From: CAZAQB01 sp964487155
GTDB lineage: Bacteria; Pseudomonadota; Gammaproteobacteria; Nitrococcales; Nitrococcaceae
Length of the DNA: 8,023 bases
Direction of reading: 5' to 3'
NCBI GenBank assembly: GCA_964487155.1
Contig: CAZAQB010000148.1
Location: 1-8,023, forward strand
Shown here: one piece after another, positions 1 through 6,104 of the stretch
How the letters are laid out: each line of letters starts with the position of its first letter
Numbering within the stretch: the stretch's first letter is position 1
Notes under the pieces: model-generated
What the model was told of the DNA's origin: nothing
The model's database searches: none
What the model saw: only the letters and a program-made list of their open reading frames with translations
Program-made: the position numbers and the translations under genes

Positions 1-120
1 GTGTCCAAGGCCGTGCCGAGGCCCGGAGCATGGCTGGCGCCGCACGCCATGAGCGGCGGACAGAGCATGAGGCGCGTAAAGATTTTGTAAACACCCTCTG
101 AGTAGGTGGTTCCAATAACG

Positions 121-169
121 CCGCCGCGGCCCCGCAGAACGCATGGGCTCGACCGCTGAACTGCGGCGG
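121..169. repeat. Long-range inverted repeat, 9-base arms
   Basis: CCGCCGCGG at 121-129 can pair with CTGCGGCGG at 161-169. There are eight Watson-Crick pairs and one G.U pair, enclosing 31 bases. It lies in the non-coding DNA upstream of mnmG, just before the REP-like hairpin at 182-212. It might form a stem in an mnmG leader transcript, or it may simply reflect local GC richness. No function can be assigned. Confidence 0.4.
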
Positions 170-181
170 GCGCGTAGACAG

Positions 182-212
182 GCCGGATAAGCGGTGCAGC
201 GTCGCATCCAGC
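182..212. repeat. REP-like imperfect palindromic element
   Basis: GCCGGATAAGCG (182-193) and CGCATCCAGC (203-212) form an imperfect hairpin with a 9-base loop (194-202). There are nine Watson-Crick pairs, one C/A mismatch (184/210) and a two-base AA bulge (189-190). The arms resemble the GCCGGAT/ATCCGGC ends of repetitive extragenic palindromes known from enterobacteria and other gammaproteobacteria, and the position, between genes, fits. Only one copy is in the window, so repetitiveness cannot be shown here. The REP assignment is inference from the motif and hairpin shape. Confidence 0.5.
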
Positions 213-350
213 GTCTTCCGTGGAAAATTCAGGTCGTATCCAGCCCGTCGGCGTTTATCGGTGTTCATCTGTGGCTTCGTGTTGTCTTGCGGGCCGCCGA
301 AGACTCCCATAGACTTCAGTAACCTATTGCTTTTACAGCGGACTTGGCGC

Positions 351-2243
351 TTGCATAATCCTGATCGGTTCGATGTCATCGTGGTGGGCGGCGGCCATGC
401 CGGCACCGAGGCCGCCCTGGCCAGCGCCCGCATGGGCGCCGCCACGCTGATGCTGACCCAGAACCTGGACACCCTCGGCCAGATGAGCTGCAACCCGGCC
501 ATCGGTGGCATTGGCAAGGGCCACCTGGTGCGGGAGATCGATGCCCTGGGCGGGCTCATGGGCCAGGCCATCGACCGGGCCGGCATCCAGTTCCGCATCC
601 TCAACGCCCGCAAGGGCGCGGCGGTGCGGGCCACACGGGCCCAGGCCGACCGGGTGCGCTACCGCCAGGCGGTGCGCAGCGCGCTGGAGCGCCAGCCCAA
701 CCTGTGGCTGTTCCAGCAGGGGGTGGACGACCTGCTGCTGGAGGGCGCGTCGGTGGCGGGGGTGCGCTGCCAGGGCAGCCTCGAGTTCCGCGCCGCTGCC
801 GTGGTGCTGACCGTCGGCACCTTCCTCGCCGGGCGCATCCACGTGGGGGAGGAAAGCCATGCCGGCGGCCGCGCCGGCGACGCGCCGGCCAGCGCCCTGG
901 CCGTACGGCTGCGGGAGCTGATGCCCCGGGTGGGCCGTCTGAAGACCGGCACACCGCCGCGCATCGCCGGCGCCAGCATCGACTTCTCGCGCCTGGCGCC
1001 CCAGCCCGGCGACGAACCGGCGCCGTACTTCTCGGTCTGGAGCCAGGGCCACGAGCACCCCCGGCAGGTCCCCTGCCATATCACCTACACCAGCCCCGAG
1101 GGCCACGAGCTGATCCGGGCCGCCCTGCATCGCTCGCCGCTCTACGGCGGGCGCATCGAGGGGGCCGGGCCGCGCTACTGCCCGTCCATCGAGGACAAGG
1201 TGGTGCGCTTCGCCGACCGGGAGCGCCACCAGGTGTTCCTGGAGCCCGAAGGCCTGGACACCGACGAGATCTATCCCAACGGCATCTCCACCAGCCTGCC
1301 CTTCGATGTCCAGCAGGCCCTGGTGCGCACCATGGCGGGCCTGGAGCGGGCCCATCTGACCCGCCCGGGCTACGCCATCGAGTACGACTACTTCGATCCC
1401 CGGGACCTGCGCCCCAGCCTGGAGAACCGCGCCCTGCAGGGCCTCTACTTCGCCGGCCAGATCAACGGCACCACCGGCTACGAGGAGGCGGCTGCCCAGG
1501 GCCTGCTGGCCGGCGCCAACGCCGCCCGCCGGGTCCAGGGCCGGGAGCCCTGGGTACCGCGCCGGGACCAGGCCTACCTGGGCGTGCTGGTGGACGACCT
1601 GGTGACCCGGGGCACCCAGGAGCCCTACCGCATGTTCACCAGCCGCGCCGAGTACCGGCTGCGGCTGCGCGAGGACAACGCCGACCTGCGCCTGGCGCCC
1701 ATCGGCCGGGAACTGGGCCTGCTGGACGAGCGCCGCTGGCGGGCCTTCGAGGCGTTCCGCGAAGCGGTGGAGCGCGAGCGCGGGCGCCTCGAGAGCCTGC
1801 GCATCCGTCCGGGAGAGGCCGCCGCCCGCGCCTGGGCCGCCGCCGGCGGCCCGACCCTGGCCCGGGAAGTCACCGCACTGGAGCTGCTGCGCCGCCCCGA
1901 GGCGGACCATGCCCGGCTGGCACAGCTGCCGGGGGTCGGGGGCGCCGAGCTCCCAGACCGGGTGCGCGAGCAGGTGGAGATCCAGGCGAAATACGCCGGC
2001 TACCTGGAGCGCCAGGATGCCGAGATCGGCAAGCTCCAGCGCCAGGAGTCCCTGCCCCTGGGCGACACGCTCGATTATGCCGAGGTGCGCGGCCTGTCCA
2101 CGGAGGTGCGCGAGAAGCTGACCGCGGCCCGCCCCGCAACCCTCGGCCAGGCGGCCCGGGTACCGGGGGTGACGCCGGCGGCGGTGGCGCTGTTGCTGGT
2201 GCACCTGCGCCGGCATCAGGACGCCCGGCGCCGCCGTGCCTGA
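351..2243 (+). CDS. mnmG: tRNA uridine-5-carboxymethylaminomethyl modification enzyme MnmG
   Basis: This FAD-dependent cytoplasmic enzyme works with the GTPase MnmE. It installs the (carboxymethyl)aminomethyl group on C5 of the wobble uridine (U34) of certain tRNAs, using methylenetetrahydrofolate and a reduced flavin. From the TTG at 351 the protein is 630 aa, against about 629 in E. coli. The N-terminal FAD motif GGGHAG lies at residues 13-18. TLGQMSCNPAIGGIGKG carries the conserved Cys47, and the family signature GPRYCPSIEDK carries Cys277; both cysteines fall at the E. coli positions. AGQINGTTGYEEAAAQG starts near residue 368, and the C-terminal helical tRNA/MnmE-binding part (QAKYAGYLERQ, YAEVRGLS) is complete. 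The frame is open back to a GTG at 261, but only the TTG at 351 gives the usual short lead (HNPDRFDVIVVGGG). A weak AGCGGA at 337-342 precedes it by 8 bases. The end overlaps rsmG by 8 bases. Identity is near certain; the start is good but not proven. Confidence 0.97.
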   Translation: MHNPDRFDVIVVGGGHAGTEAALASARMGAATLMLTQNLDTLGQMSCNPAIGGIGKGHLVREIDALGGLMGQAIDRAGIQFRILNARKGAAVRATRAQADRVRYRQAVRSALERQPNLWLFQQGVDDLLLEGASVAGVRCQGSLEFRAAAVVLTVGTFLAGRIHVGEESHAGGRAGDAPASALAVRLRELMPRVGRLKTGTPPRIAGASIDFSRLAPQPGDEPAPYFSVWSQGHEHPRQVPCHITYTSPEGHELIRAALHRSPLYGGRIEGAGPRYCPSIEDKVVRFADRERHQVFLEPEGLDTDEIYPNGISTSLPFDVQQALVRTMAGLERAHLTRPGYAIEYDYFDPRDLRPSLENRALQGLYFAGQINGTTGYEEAAAQGLLAGANAARRVQGREPWVPRRDQAYLGVLVDDLVTRGTQEPYRMFTSRAEYRLRLREDNADLRLAPIGRELGLLDERRWRAFEAFREAVERERGRLESLRIRPGEAAARAWAAAGGPTLAREVTALELLRRPEADHARLAQLPGVGGAELPDRVREQVEIQAKYAGYLERQDAEIGKLQRQESLPLGDTLDYAEVRGLSTEVREKLTAARPATLGQAARVPGVTPAAVALLLVHLRRHQDARRRRA

Positions 2244-2865
2244 GGCGCAGCACCGCCTGGCCGACGGCCTTGCCGCCCTCGGGCTGAGCCACACCCTTGC
2301 ACCGCCGCTGCTGGCTTACCTGGACCTGCTGGCGCACTGGAACCGGCGCTTCAACCTGACTGCCGTGCGCGACCCGGCGCAGGCCGTCACCCGCCACCTG
2401 CTGGACAGCCTCGCCGCGCTGCCCCACCTGGCCGGCCCGCGGCTGCTGGATCTCGGCAGCGGCGCGGGGCTGCCCGGGGTGCCGGTGGCCCTGGCCCGGC
2501 CGGACTGGGAGGTGGTGCTGCTGGAGCGCAGCGGCAAGAAGACCCGCTTCCTGACGCAGGCGGCGCTGACTCTGCCCCTGCCCAACGTCACCGTGGTGCA
2601 GGCGGACGCCGCGCGCTACCGGCCGGCCGCCGGCTTCGATACCATCACCGCCCGCGCCGTGGCCGGGCTGTCCCCGCTGCTGCGCCAGGCGCGGCCGCTG
2701 CTGGCGCCGGGCGGCCGGCTGGTGGCCCTGAAGGGCCGCTACCCGGAGGCGGAGATGGCGGCCCTGGACGCTGCGGACGTATCATGGGCCTGCCATGCGC
2801 TGGCCGTGCCCGGTCTCGACGCCCCGCGCCATGCCGTGGTGGTGTGGCAGGCCAGCGGCGCGTAA
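2236..2865 (+). CDS. rsmG: 16S rRNA (guanine(527)-N7)-methyltransferase RsmG
   Basis: This SAM-dependent methyltransferase makes m7G527 in 16S rRNA, near the decoding centre of the 30S subunit. Loss of RsmG is known to give low-level streptomycin resistance. The 209 aa protein is close to the 207 aa of E. coli. It shows the family motifs WNRRFNLTAVRDP (35-47) and RHLLDSL (53-59), the SAM-binding glycine loop LDLGSGAGLPG (71-81), a second acidic strand ending in LLERSGKKTRFL, then ARAVAGL and VALKG. The GTG at 2236 is the only sensible start. It lies inside mnmG, giving an 8-base overlap (GTGCCTGA), and its only Shine-Dalgarno candidate, AGGA at 2218-2221, is 14 bases away. Translation is therefore probably coupled to mnmG. 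Formerly called gidB. Confidence 0.96.
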   Translation: MPEAQHRLADGLAALGLSHTLAPPLLAYLDLLAHWNRRFNLTAVRDPAQAVTRHLLDSLAALPHLAGPRLLDLGSGAGLPGVPVALARPDWEVVLLERSGKKTRFLTQAALTLPLPNVTVVQADAARYRPAAGFDTITARAVAGLSPLLRQARPLLAPGGRLVALKGRYPEAEMAALDAADVSWACHALAVPGLDAPRHAVVVWQASGA

Positions 2866-2870
2866 CGGCG

Positions 2871-2890
2871 CCGGCGCGCGCCTGCGCCGG
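2871..2890. repeat. GC-rich hairpin after rsmG
   Basis: CCGGCGC (2871-2877) and GCGCCGG (2884-2890) form a perfect 7-bp stem with a 6-base loop, starting 6 bases after the rsmG stop. It is followed by GTTTCGG rather than a run of T, so it is not a convincing intrinsic terminator. It could stabilise the 3' end of an mnmG-rsmG message or cause partial termination. Confidence 0.45.
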
Positions 2891-2918
2891 GTTTCGGCCG
2901 CAAGCGCACTGCCAAAGC

Positions 2919-2931
2919 GCCCCGCTGGGGC
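2919..2931. repeat. Short GC hairpin upstream of parA
   Basis: GCCCC (2919-2923) and GGGGC (2927-2931) form a perfect 5-bp stem with a 3-base loop. It lies 20 bases before the parA ribosome binding site GGGGAG (2952-2957). No T-run follows. With the hairpin at 2871-2890 it gives two stems in the 98-base gap between rsmG and parA. I find no clear promoter in this gap. Confidence 0.35.
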
Positions 2932-2963
2932 CCGTCCCGCATTTCCTTGATGGGGAGCTGTCC

Positions 2964-3746
2964 ATGCCCAAGATCCTGGCCATTGCCAATCAGAAAGGCG
3001 GGGTCGGCAAGACCACCACCTGCGTGAACCTTGCCGCCTCCCTGTCAGCCAACCGGCGCCGGGTGCTGCTGGTGGACATGGATCCCCAGGGCAATGCCAC
3101 GACCGGCTGCGGCCTCGACAAGGACGAGCTCAGCCCCACCAACTACGAACTGCTGATGGGCGAGGCGAGCCTGGAGGCGGTGCGCCTGCGGGTGGACGCC
3201 GCCGGTTTCGACCTGCTGCCGGCCAATGGCGACCTGACCGCCGCGGAAGTCGCCCTGATGGACGCCGATGGCCGGGAATCCCGGCTGCGCGGCCTGCTCC
3301 AGGAGCTGGACCGGCCCTACGACTACGTGCTGGTGGATTGTCCGCCGTCGCTCAACATCCTCACGGTGAACGCCCTGGTTGCCGCCCACCGGGTGTTCAT
3401 CCCCATCCAGTGCGAGTACTACGCCCTGGAGGGGCTCAGCGCCCTGCTCAACACCATCCGCCGGGTGCAGCAGACCGCCAACCCGGAGCTGGAAATCGAA
3501 GGCCTGCTGCGCACCATGTTCGATCCCCGCAACAACCTGGCGCTGCAGGTGGGGGCCCAGCTGCTGGCCCACTTCGACGAAAAGGTCTACCGCACCCAGA
3601 TCCCCCGCAACGTGCGCCTGGCCGAGGCGCCCAGCCACGGCCAGCCGGTACTGCAGTACGACCGCACCTCCAGGGGCGCGGTGGCCTACATGGCGCTGGC
3701 GAGCGAGATGCTGCGCCGTGAAGGCGCTGCGCTGCGGGCCGGGTGA
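2964..3746 (+). CDS. parA: Chromosome partitioning ATPase ParA (Soj-type)
   Basis: This deviant Walker A ATPase dimerises on ATP, binds nucleoid DNA non-specifically and drives segregation of the ParB-bound origin region. The protein is 260 aa, normal for a chromosomal ParA without the N-terminal DNA-binding domain of plasmid types. The deviant P-loop KGGVGKTT spans 11-18, with signature Lys11 and catalytic-loop Lys16. VDMDPQGNATTG is at 37-48, the Walker B strand ends at Asp125 in VLVDCPPSLN, and the conserved tail IPRNVRLAEAPSHG with LQYDRTSRGA is present. The frame is open back to about 2784. The ATG at 2964 is chosen because it gives the canonical MPKILAIANQKGGVGK start and is preceded at 6 bases by GGGGAG (2952-2957). 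parB follows after 7 bases, so the two are co-translated. Confidence 0.97.
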   Translation: MPKILAIANQKGGVGKTTTCVNLAASLSANRRRVLLVDMDPQGNATTGCGLDKDELSPTNYELLMGEASLEAVRLRVDAAGFDLLPANGDLTAAEVALMDADGRESRLRGLLQELDRPYDYVLVDCPPSLNILTVNALVAAHRVFIPIQCEYYALEGLSALLNTIRRVQQTANPELEIEGLLRTMFDPRNNLALQVGAQLLAHFDEKVYRTQIPRNVRLAEAPSHGQPVLQYDRTSRGAVAYMALASEMLRREGAALRAG

Positions 3747-3753
3747 GACGCAC

Positions 3754-4617
3754 GTGAACGCTCGACGCAGAGGACTGGGCCGCGGGCTGGATGCCCTGCT
3801 GGGCGGCGGCGAGGAGGCGGGCGAGGGCGCCGAGCGCGGCGAGCTGCGCCGGCTGCCGGTGGATCTGCTGGAGCGTGGCCGCTTCCAGCCCCGCACCGAA
3901 TTCGACCCGGAGGCGATGCAGGAGCTGGCCGACTCCATTCGCGCCCAGGGCGTAGTCCAGCCCATCGTGGTGCGTCCCCTGACCGAGGGCCGCTACGAGA
4001 TCGTCGCCGGCGAGCGCCGCTGGCGCGCCGCCCAGCTGGCCGGCATCGGCGAGATTCCCGCGTTGGTGCGGGAGATTCCCGACGAGGTCGCGGTGGCGGT
4101 GGCCTTGATCGAGAACATCCAGCGCGAGGATCTCAACCCCCTGGAGGAGGCCTCCGCGCTGCACCGGCTCACCGGCGAGTTCGGCATGACCCACCAGTCG
4201 GTGGCCGAAGCCGTCGGGCGCTCCCGGGCGGCGGTGTCGAACCTGCTGCGGCTGCTGGAGCTGGCCCCCGAGGTCAAGCAGTGGGTCAACGAGCGCCGCC
4301 TGGAAATGGGCCATGCCCGGGCGCTGCTGGCGCTGGAGCCGGAGCACCAGGTGGCCGCCGCGCGCCAGGTGGTGTCGCGCGCACTGTCGGTGCGCGAAAC
4401 CGAGAAGCTGGTCCGCCGCTGGCTTGCCGGCGGCGCCGAACGCCCGCCGCCGCCGCGCCCCGACCCCGATCTGCAGCGCCTCCAGGAGCGGCTCTCCGAG
4501 CGGCTGGGGGCCAGCGTGCAGATCCGCCAGGACCCCAAAGGCCGGGGCCGTGGCCGGCTGGAGATCCGCTACTCCAGCCTCGACCAGCTGGACGGCATCC
4601 TGGAACGCCTGGGCTGA
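3754..4617 (+). CDS. parB: Chromosome partitioning protein ParB (parS-binding CTPase, Spo0J-type)
   Basis: ParB binds parS sites near the origin, uses CTP to clamp and spread along DNA, and stimulates ParA. The 287 aa protein begins with GLGRGLDALLG (7-17), the conserved N-terminal segment that contacts ParA. The CTP-binding ParB/Srx domain follows, with GERRWRAA (86-93) and ENIQREDLNPLEEA (120-133). The helix-turn-helix that reads parS is at about 146-167 (THQSVAEAVGRSRAAVSNLL). A proline-rich linker (RPPPPRPDPD) leads to the C-terminal dimerisation domain, ending LEIRYSSLDQLDGILERLG. The GTG at 3754 is preceded by GGTGAG (3742-3747) at 6 bases, and this site overlaps the parA stop codon. 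I found no good parS site inside the window. Family assignment is certain. Confidence 0.97.
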   Translation: MNARRRGLGRGLDALLGGGEEAGEGAERGELRRLPVDLLERGRFQPRTEFDPEAMQELADSIRAQGVVQPIVVRPLTEGRYEIVAGERRWRAAQLAGIGEIPALVREIPDEVAVAVALIENIQREDLNPLEEASALHRLTGEFGMTHQSVAEAVGRSRAAVSNLLRLLELAPEVKQWVNERRLEMGHARALLALEPEHQVAAARQVVSRALSVRETEKLVRRWLAGGAERPPPPRPDPDLQRLQERLSERLGASVQIRQDPKGRGRGRLEIRYSSLDQLDGILERLG

Positions 4618-4642
4618 CTTCGCGCGCCGCGCCGGTCGGCGG

Positions 4643-4671
4643 TTGAACGGCCCCACCCTTGTCTCTATACT
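4643..4671 (+). promoter_or_regulatory. Predicted sigma70 promoter of the atp operon
   Basis: A -35-like TTGAAC (4643-4648, 4 of 6 consensus) and a -10-like TATACT (4666-4671, 5 of 6) are separated by exactly 17 bases. They lie 26 bases after the parB stop, in the largest gap between genes downstream of mnmG. Initiation would fall near 4678, leaving a leader of about 100 bases before the atpI GTG. In E. coli the main atp promoter is likewise upstream of atpI. This is the best promoter candidate in the window; experimental support is absent. Confidence 0.7.
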
Positions 4672-4698
4672 CCAGCGCTGGTCGCGGCCAGGCTGGCC
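4672..4698. promoter_or_regulatory. Tandem CCAG/CTGG dyads at the predicted atp transcription start
   Basis: CCAGCGCTGG (4672-4681) is a perfect 10-base palindrome directly after the predicted -10 box and spans the expected start site. Sixteen bases on, CCAG-G-CTGG recurs within a 13-base perfect dyad GGCCAG-G-CTGGCC (4686-4698). As DNA these could be paired operator half-sites; as RNA the second makes a 5-bp hairpin. No regulator can be named. Confidence 0.35.
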
Positions 4699-4719
4699 CG
4701 GTATCGTCCCAAGGGCGGT

Positions 4720-4741
4720 GCTTTCGGCCCGGGCGGGAAGC
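4720..4741. promoter_or_regulatory. 22-bp imperfect palindrome in the atp leader
   Basis: The sequence is symmetric about 4730/4731. Nine of 11 half-site positions are complementary, with the exceptions T4724/G4737 and G4726/G4735. It would lie about 50 bases into the predicted atp transcript and about 36 bases before the atpI start codon. It may be an operator or an RNA hairpin; neither can be settled from sequence. Confidence 0.35.
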
Positions 4742-4777
4742 CCAAGATTGGGGGAGAGTCCTAGAGCGGAGAGCCGC

Positions 4778-5161
4778 GTGCCGCAGTCCAGCGCCCAGCA
4801 CGCACGTCAGCGCGCGCTCCGCATCGTTCTCGCCCAGCTTGCGGTCACCATCGCTGCGACCTTGCTGTTCCTCCTGGCCGGACCGGCTTGGGCGCTGTCA
4901 GCGGCAGCGGGAGGATTGATCAGCACGGCGGGCAGCTACTACCAGGTGCGCATCGCGTTCTCACCTAGGGCGCAGGGGGATGCCGCACTGGCCGCCCGGG
5001 CGCTGTATCTGGGCGAGGTGGTCAAGATCGCGGTCATCGTGGCGCTGTTCGCGCTGGCGCTGACCTGGCTGGAGCTCCAGTTCCTGCCGACGATCATCAC
5101 CTTCATCGCCACACTGGGGGTCTTCTTCGCGGCGCTCCTGTGGGACGCGCGAAGCGGCTGA
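4778..5161 (+). CDS. atpI: ATP synthase protein I (AtpI)
   Basis: AtpI is a small membrane protein encoded first in many atp operons. In other bacteria it is reported to help c-ring assembly or stability, and it is not a subunit of the finished enzyme. The 127 aa product has a basic, Gln-rich N-terminus and four predicted membrane segments at about 15-34, 38-57, 80-98 and 103-122. The conserved polar pair of this family is visible as GEVVKI (Glu80, Lys83) at the start of helix 3. The GTG at 4778 is chosen because it gives the usual family length and has GGAG (4768-4771) 6 bases upstream. The longer open frame runs back into parB in another register. It is the first gene behind the predicted promoter at 4643-4671, and atpB follows 28 bases after its stop. 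Confidence 0.9.
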   Translation: MPQSSAQHARQRALRIVLAQLAVTIAATLLFLLAGPAWALSAAAGGLISTAGSYYQVRIAFSPRAQGDAALAARALYLGEVVKIAVIVALFALALTWLELQFLPTIITFIATLGVFFAALLWDARSG

Positions 5162-5189
5162 ACGCCGGAACTACGCTGGAAGGGGTACC

Positions 5190-6029
5190 ATGGCTGCCGG
5201 AGCGTCACAGAGTCCGACCGACTATATCCTGCACCATCTGACGCCGCTGACCACCGACCGGCTGCTGCACCAGCCCGAGGATGGCGGCTTCTGGACCTTC
5301 CACCTGGACACCCTGTTCTTCTCCGCGGTGCTCGGTCTGCTTTTCGTCGGCCTGTTCCGCCTGGCCGCCAAGCGCGCCACCTCGGGCATTCCCGGCGGCC
5401 TGCAGAACTTCTGCGAGGTGATGGTCGAGTTCGTGGACCAGCAGGTCCGGGACAGCTTCCACGGCCGCAACCCGCTGATCGCGCCGCTGGCGCTGACCAT
5501 CTTCGTCTGGGTGTTCCTGTGGAACTTCATGGACCTGATCCCGGTGGACCTGCTGCCCTGGGTGGCCTCCGGTGTCGGCGTCGATTACCTGAAGGTGGTG
5601 CCCTCCACGGACCTGAACGCCACCTTTGCGCTGTCCATCAGCGTGTTCTTCCTCATCTACTTCTACAGCATCAAGGTCAAGGGGGTGGGCGGCTTCGCCA
5701 AGGAGGTGTTCACCAAGCCCTTCGGCATCTACGCGTTCCCGGCCAACGTGCTGCTGCGAATCGTCGAGGATCTGGCCAAGCCCATCTCGCTGGCGCTGCG
5801 ACTGTTCGGCAACCTCTACGTGGGCGAGCTGATCTTCATCCTGATCGCGCTGTTCACGTTGAACACCACGTTCTCGAACCTGCAGTTCGTCGACGTGCCG
5901 TTGTTCATCACCCAGATCTTCCTCGGCACCATCTGGGCCATCTTCCACATCCTGATCATCACCCTGCAGGCCTTCATCTTCATGGTGCTGACGATCATTT
6001 ATCTGAGCATGGCCCACGAGGACCACTGA
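5190..6029 (+). CDS. atpB: ATP synthase Fo subunit a
   Basis: Subunit a is the membrane stator that provides the two proton half-channels beside the c-ring. The protein is 279 aa and hydrophobic, matching E. coli subunit a (271 aa) along its length: TPxDYI-like N-terminus, KRATSGIPG, LIAPLALTIFVWVFLWNFMDLIPVDLLP, FYSIKVKG. The essential arginine is Arg204 in SLALRLFGNLYVGELIFILI (E. coli Arg210), and Glu213 corresponds to E. coli Glu219. The conserved C-terminus WAIFHILIITLQAFIFMVLTIIYLSMAHEDH carries His253 (E. coli His245). Between GELIFILIA and WAIFH there are 28 residues (221-248) where E. coli has 14. The ATG at 5190 is preceded by GGAAGGGG (5178-5185). It is followed by a 78-base gap before atpE. 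Confidence 0.97.
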   Translation: MAAGASQSPTDYILHHLTPLTTDRLLHQPEDGGFWTFHLDTLFFSAVLGLLFVGLFRLAAKRATSGIPGGLQNFCEVMVEFVDQQVRDSFHGRNPLIAPLALTIFVWVFLWNFMDLIPVDLLPWVASGVGVDYLKVVPSTDLNATFALSISVFFLIYFYSIKVKGVGGFAKEVFTKPFGIYAFPANVLLRIVEDLAKPISLALRLFGNLYVGELIFILIALFTLNTTFSNLQFVDVPLFITQIFLGTIWAIFHILIITLQAFIFMVLTIIYLSMAHEDH

Positions 6030-6072
6030 TCCGCGCGGCAGCGGCCGACGGGTTCTGCGCATCGACGACGTC

Positions 6073-6104
6073 TTAACGGTTAACCACGACACGCTGTTGG
6101 AGGA
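6073..6104 (+). promoter_or_regulatory. atpE translation initiation region: AT-rich patch plus strong Shine-Dalgarno
   Basis: The 78-base atpB-atpE gap contains a local AT-rich patch, TTAACGGTTAAC (6073-6084). It includes a TTAAC direct repeat and the palindrome GGTTAACC (6078-6085). A very strong Shine-Dalgarno, GGAGGA (6099-6104), lies just before the ATG at 6108. In E. coli the atpE initiation region has an A/U-rich enhancer that raises synthesis of the multi-copy c subunit. A similar role here is inference. Confidence 0.5.

Larger units (their letters stand above)
1..350. other. Non-coding region upstream of mnmG
   Basis: No gene is recognisable here on either strand. Two plus-strand frames are open from the left edge but stop at 88-90 (TAA) and 99-101 (TGA). 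Their short translations match nothing I know, so they could be a gene tail or chance. By hand count, rows 61-120 and 301-360 are 28/60 and 27/60 G+C, far below the neighbouring genes, as is usual for intergenic DNA. The region holds the inverted repeat at 121-169, the REP-like hairpin at 182-212 and a decameric repeat near 251-270, listed separately. In enteric bacteria and vibrios the DNA upstream of mnmG is oriC, but I find no good DnaA boxes. The best is 219-227, 7 of 9 matches to the consensus on the reverse strand. I do not call an origin. Confidence 0.6.

Noticed and set aside
1..101. Possible tail of an upstream gene open at the left edge (stops at 88-90 or 99-101), or a short minus-strand start at 68
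   Set aside because: All three are short, unrecognised and without a supporting ribosome binding site; the window cannot distinguish a real gene end from chance.
1..350. oriC upstream of mnmG, as in enteric bacteria and vibrios
   Set aside because: No perfect or single-mismatch DnaA box was found. The best site (219-227) matches 7 of 9 and others 6 of 9, and there is no AT-rich 13-mer array.
836..849. parS-like CACGTG core inside mnmG
   Set aside because: Only 4 of the 10 positions flanking the core match the parS consensus, and the bases encode conserved MnmG residues.
704..2287. Long plus-strand frame (527 codons) inside mnmG in another register
   Set aside because: The product is Arg/Pro/Gly/Ala-rich with no family motif, as expected from a shifted frame in GC-rich DNA.
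333..2294. Very long minus-strand open frame (653 codons) opposite mnmG
   Set aside because: It is the complement of a strongly GC-biased true gene. Its translation is low-complexity (Ala/Gly/Gln/His-rich) with no recognisable domain, while the plus strand encodes a full-length MnmG.
3746..3761. CACGTG core at the parA-parB junction as a parS site
   Set aside because: The flanks agree poorly with the parS dyad, and the core is largely explained by the region before and at the parB GTG start.
4630..4641. Small hairpin after parB as an intrinsic terminator
   Set aside because: The stem is only 4 bp with a 4-base loop and no T-run follows; instead the atp promoter begins immediately after it.
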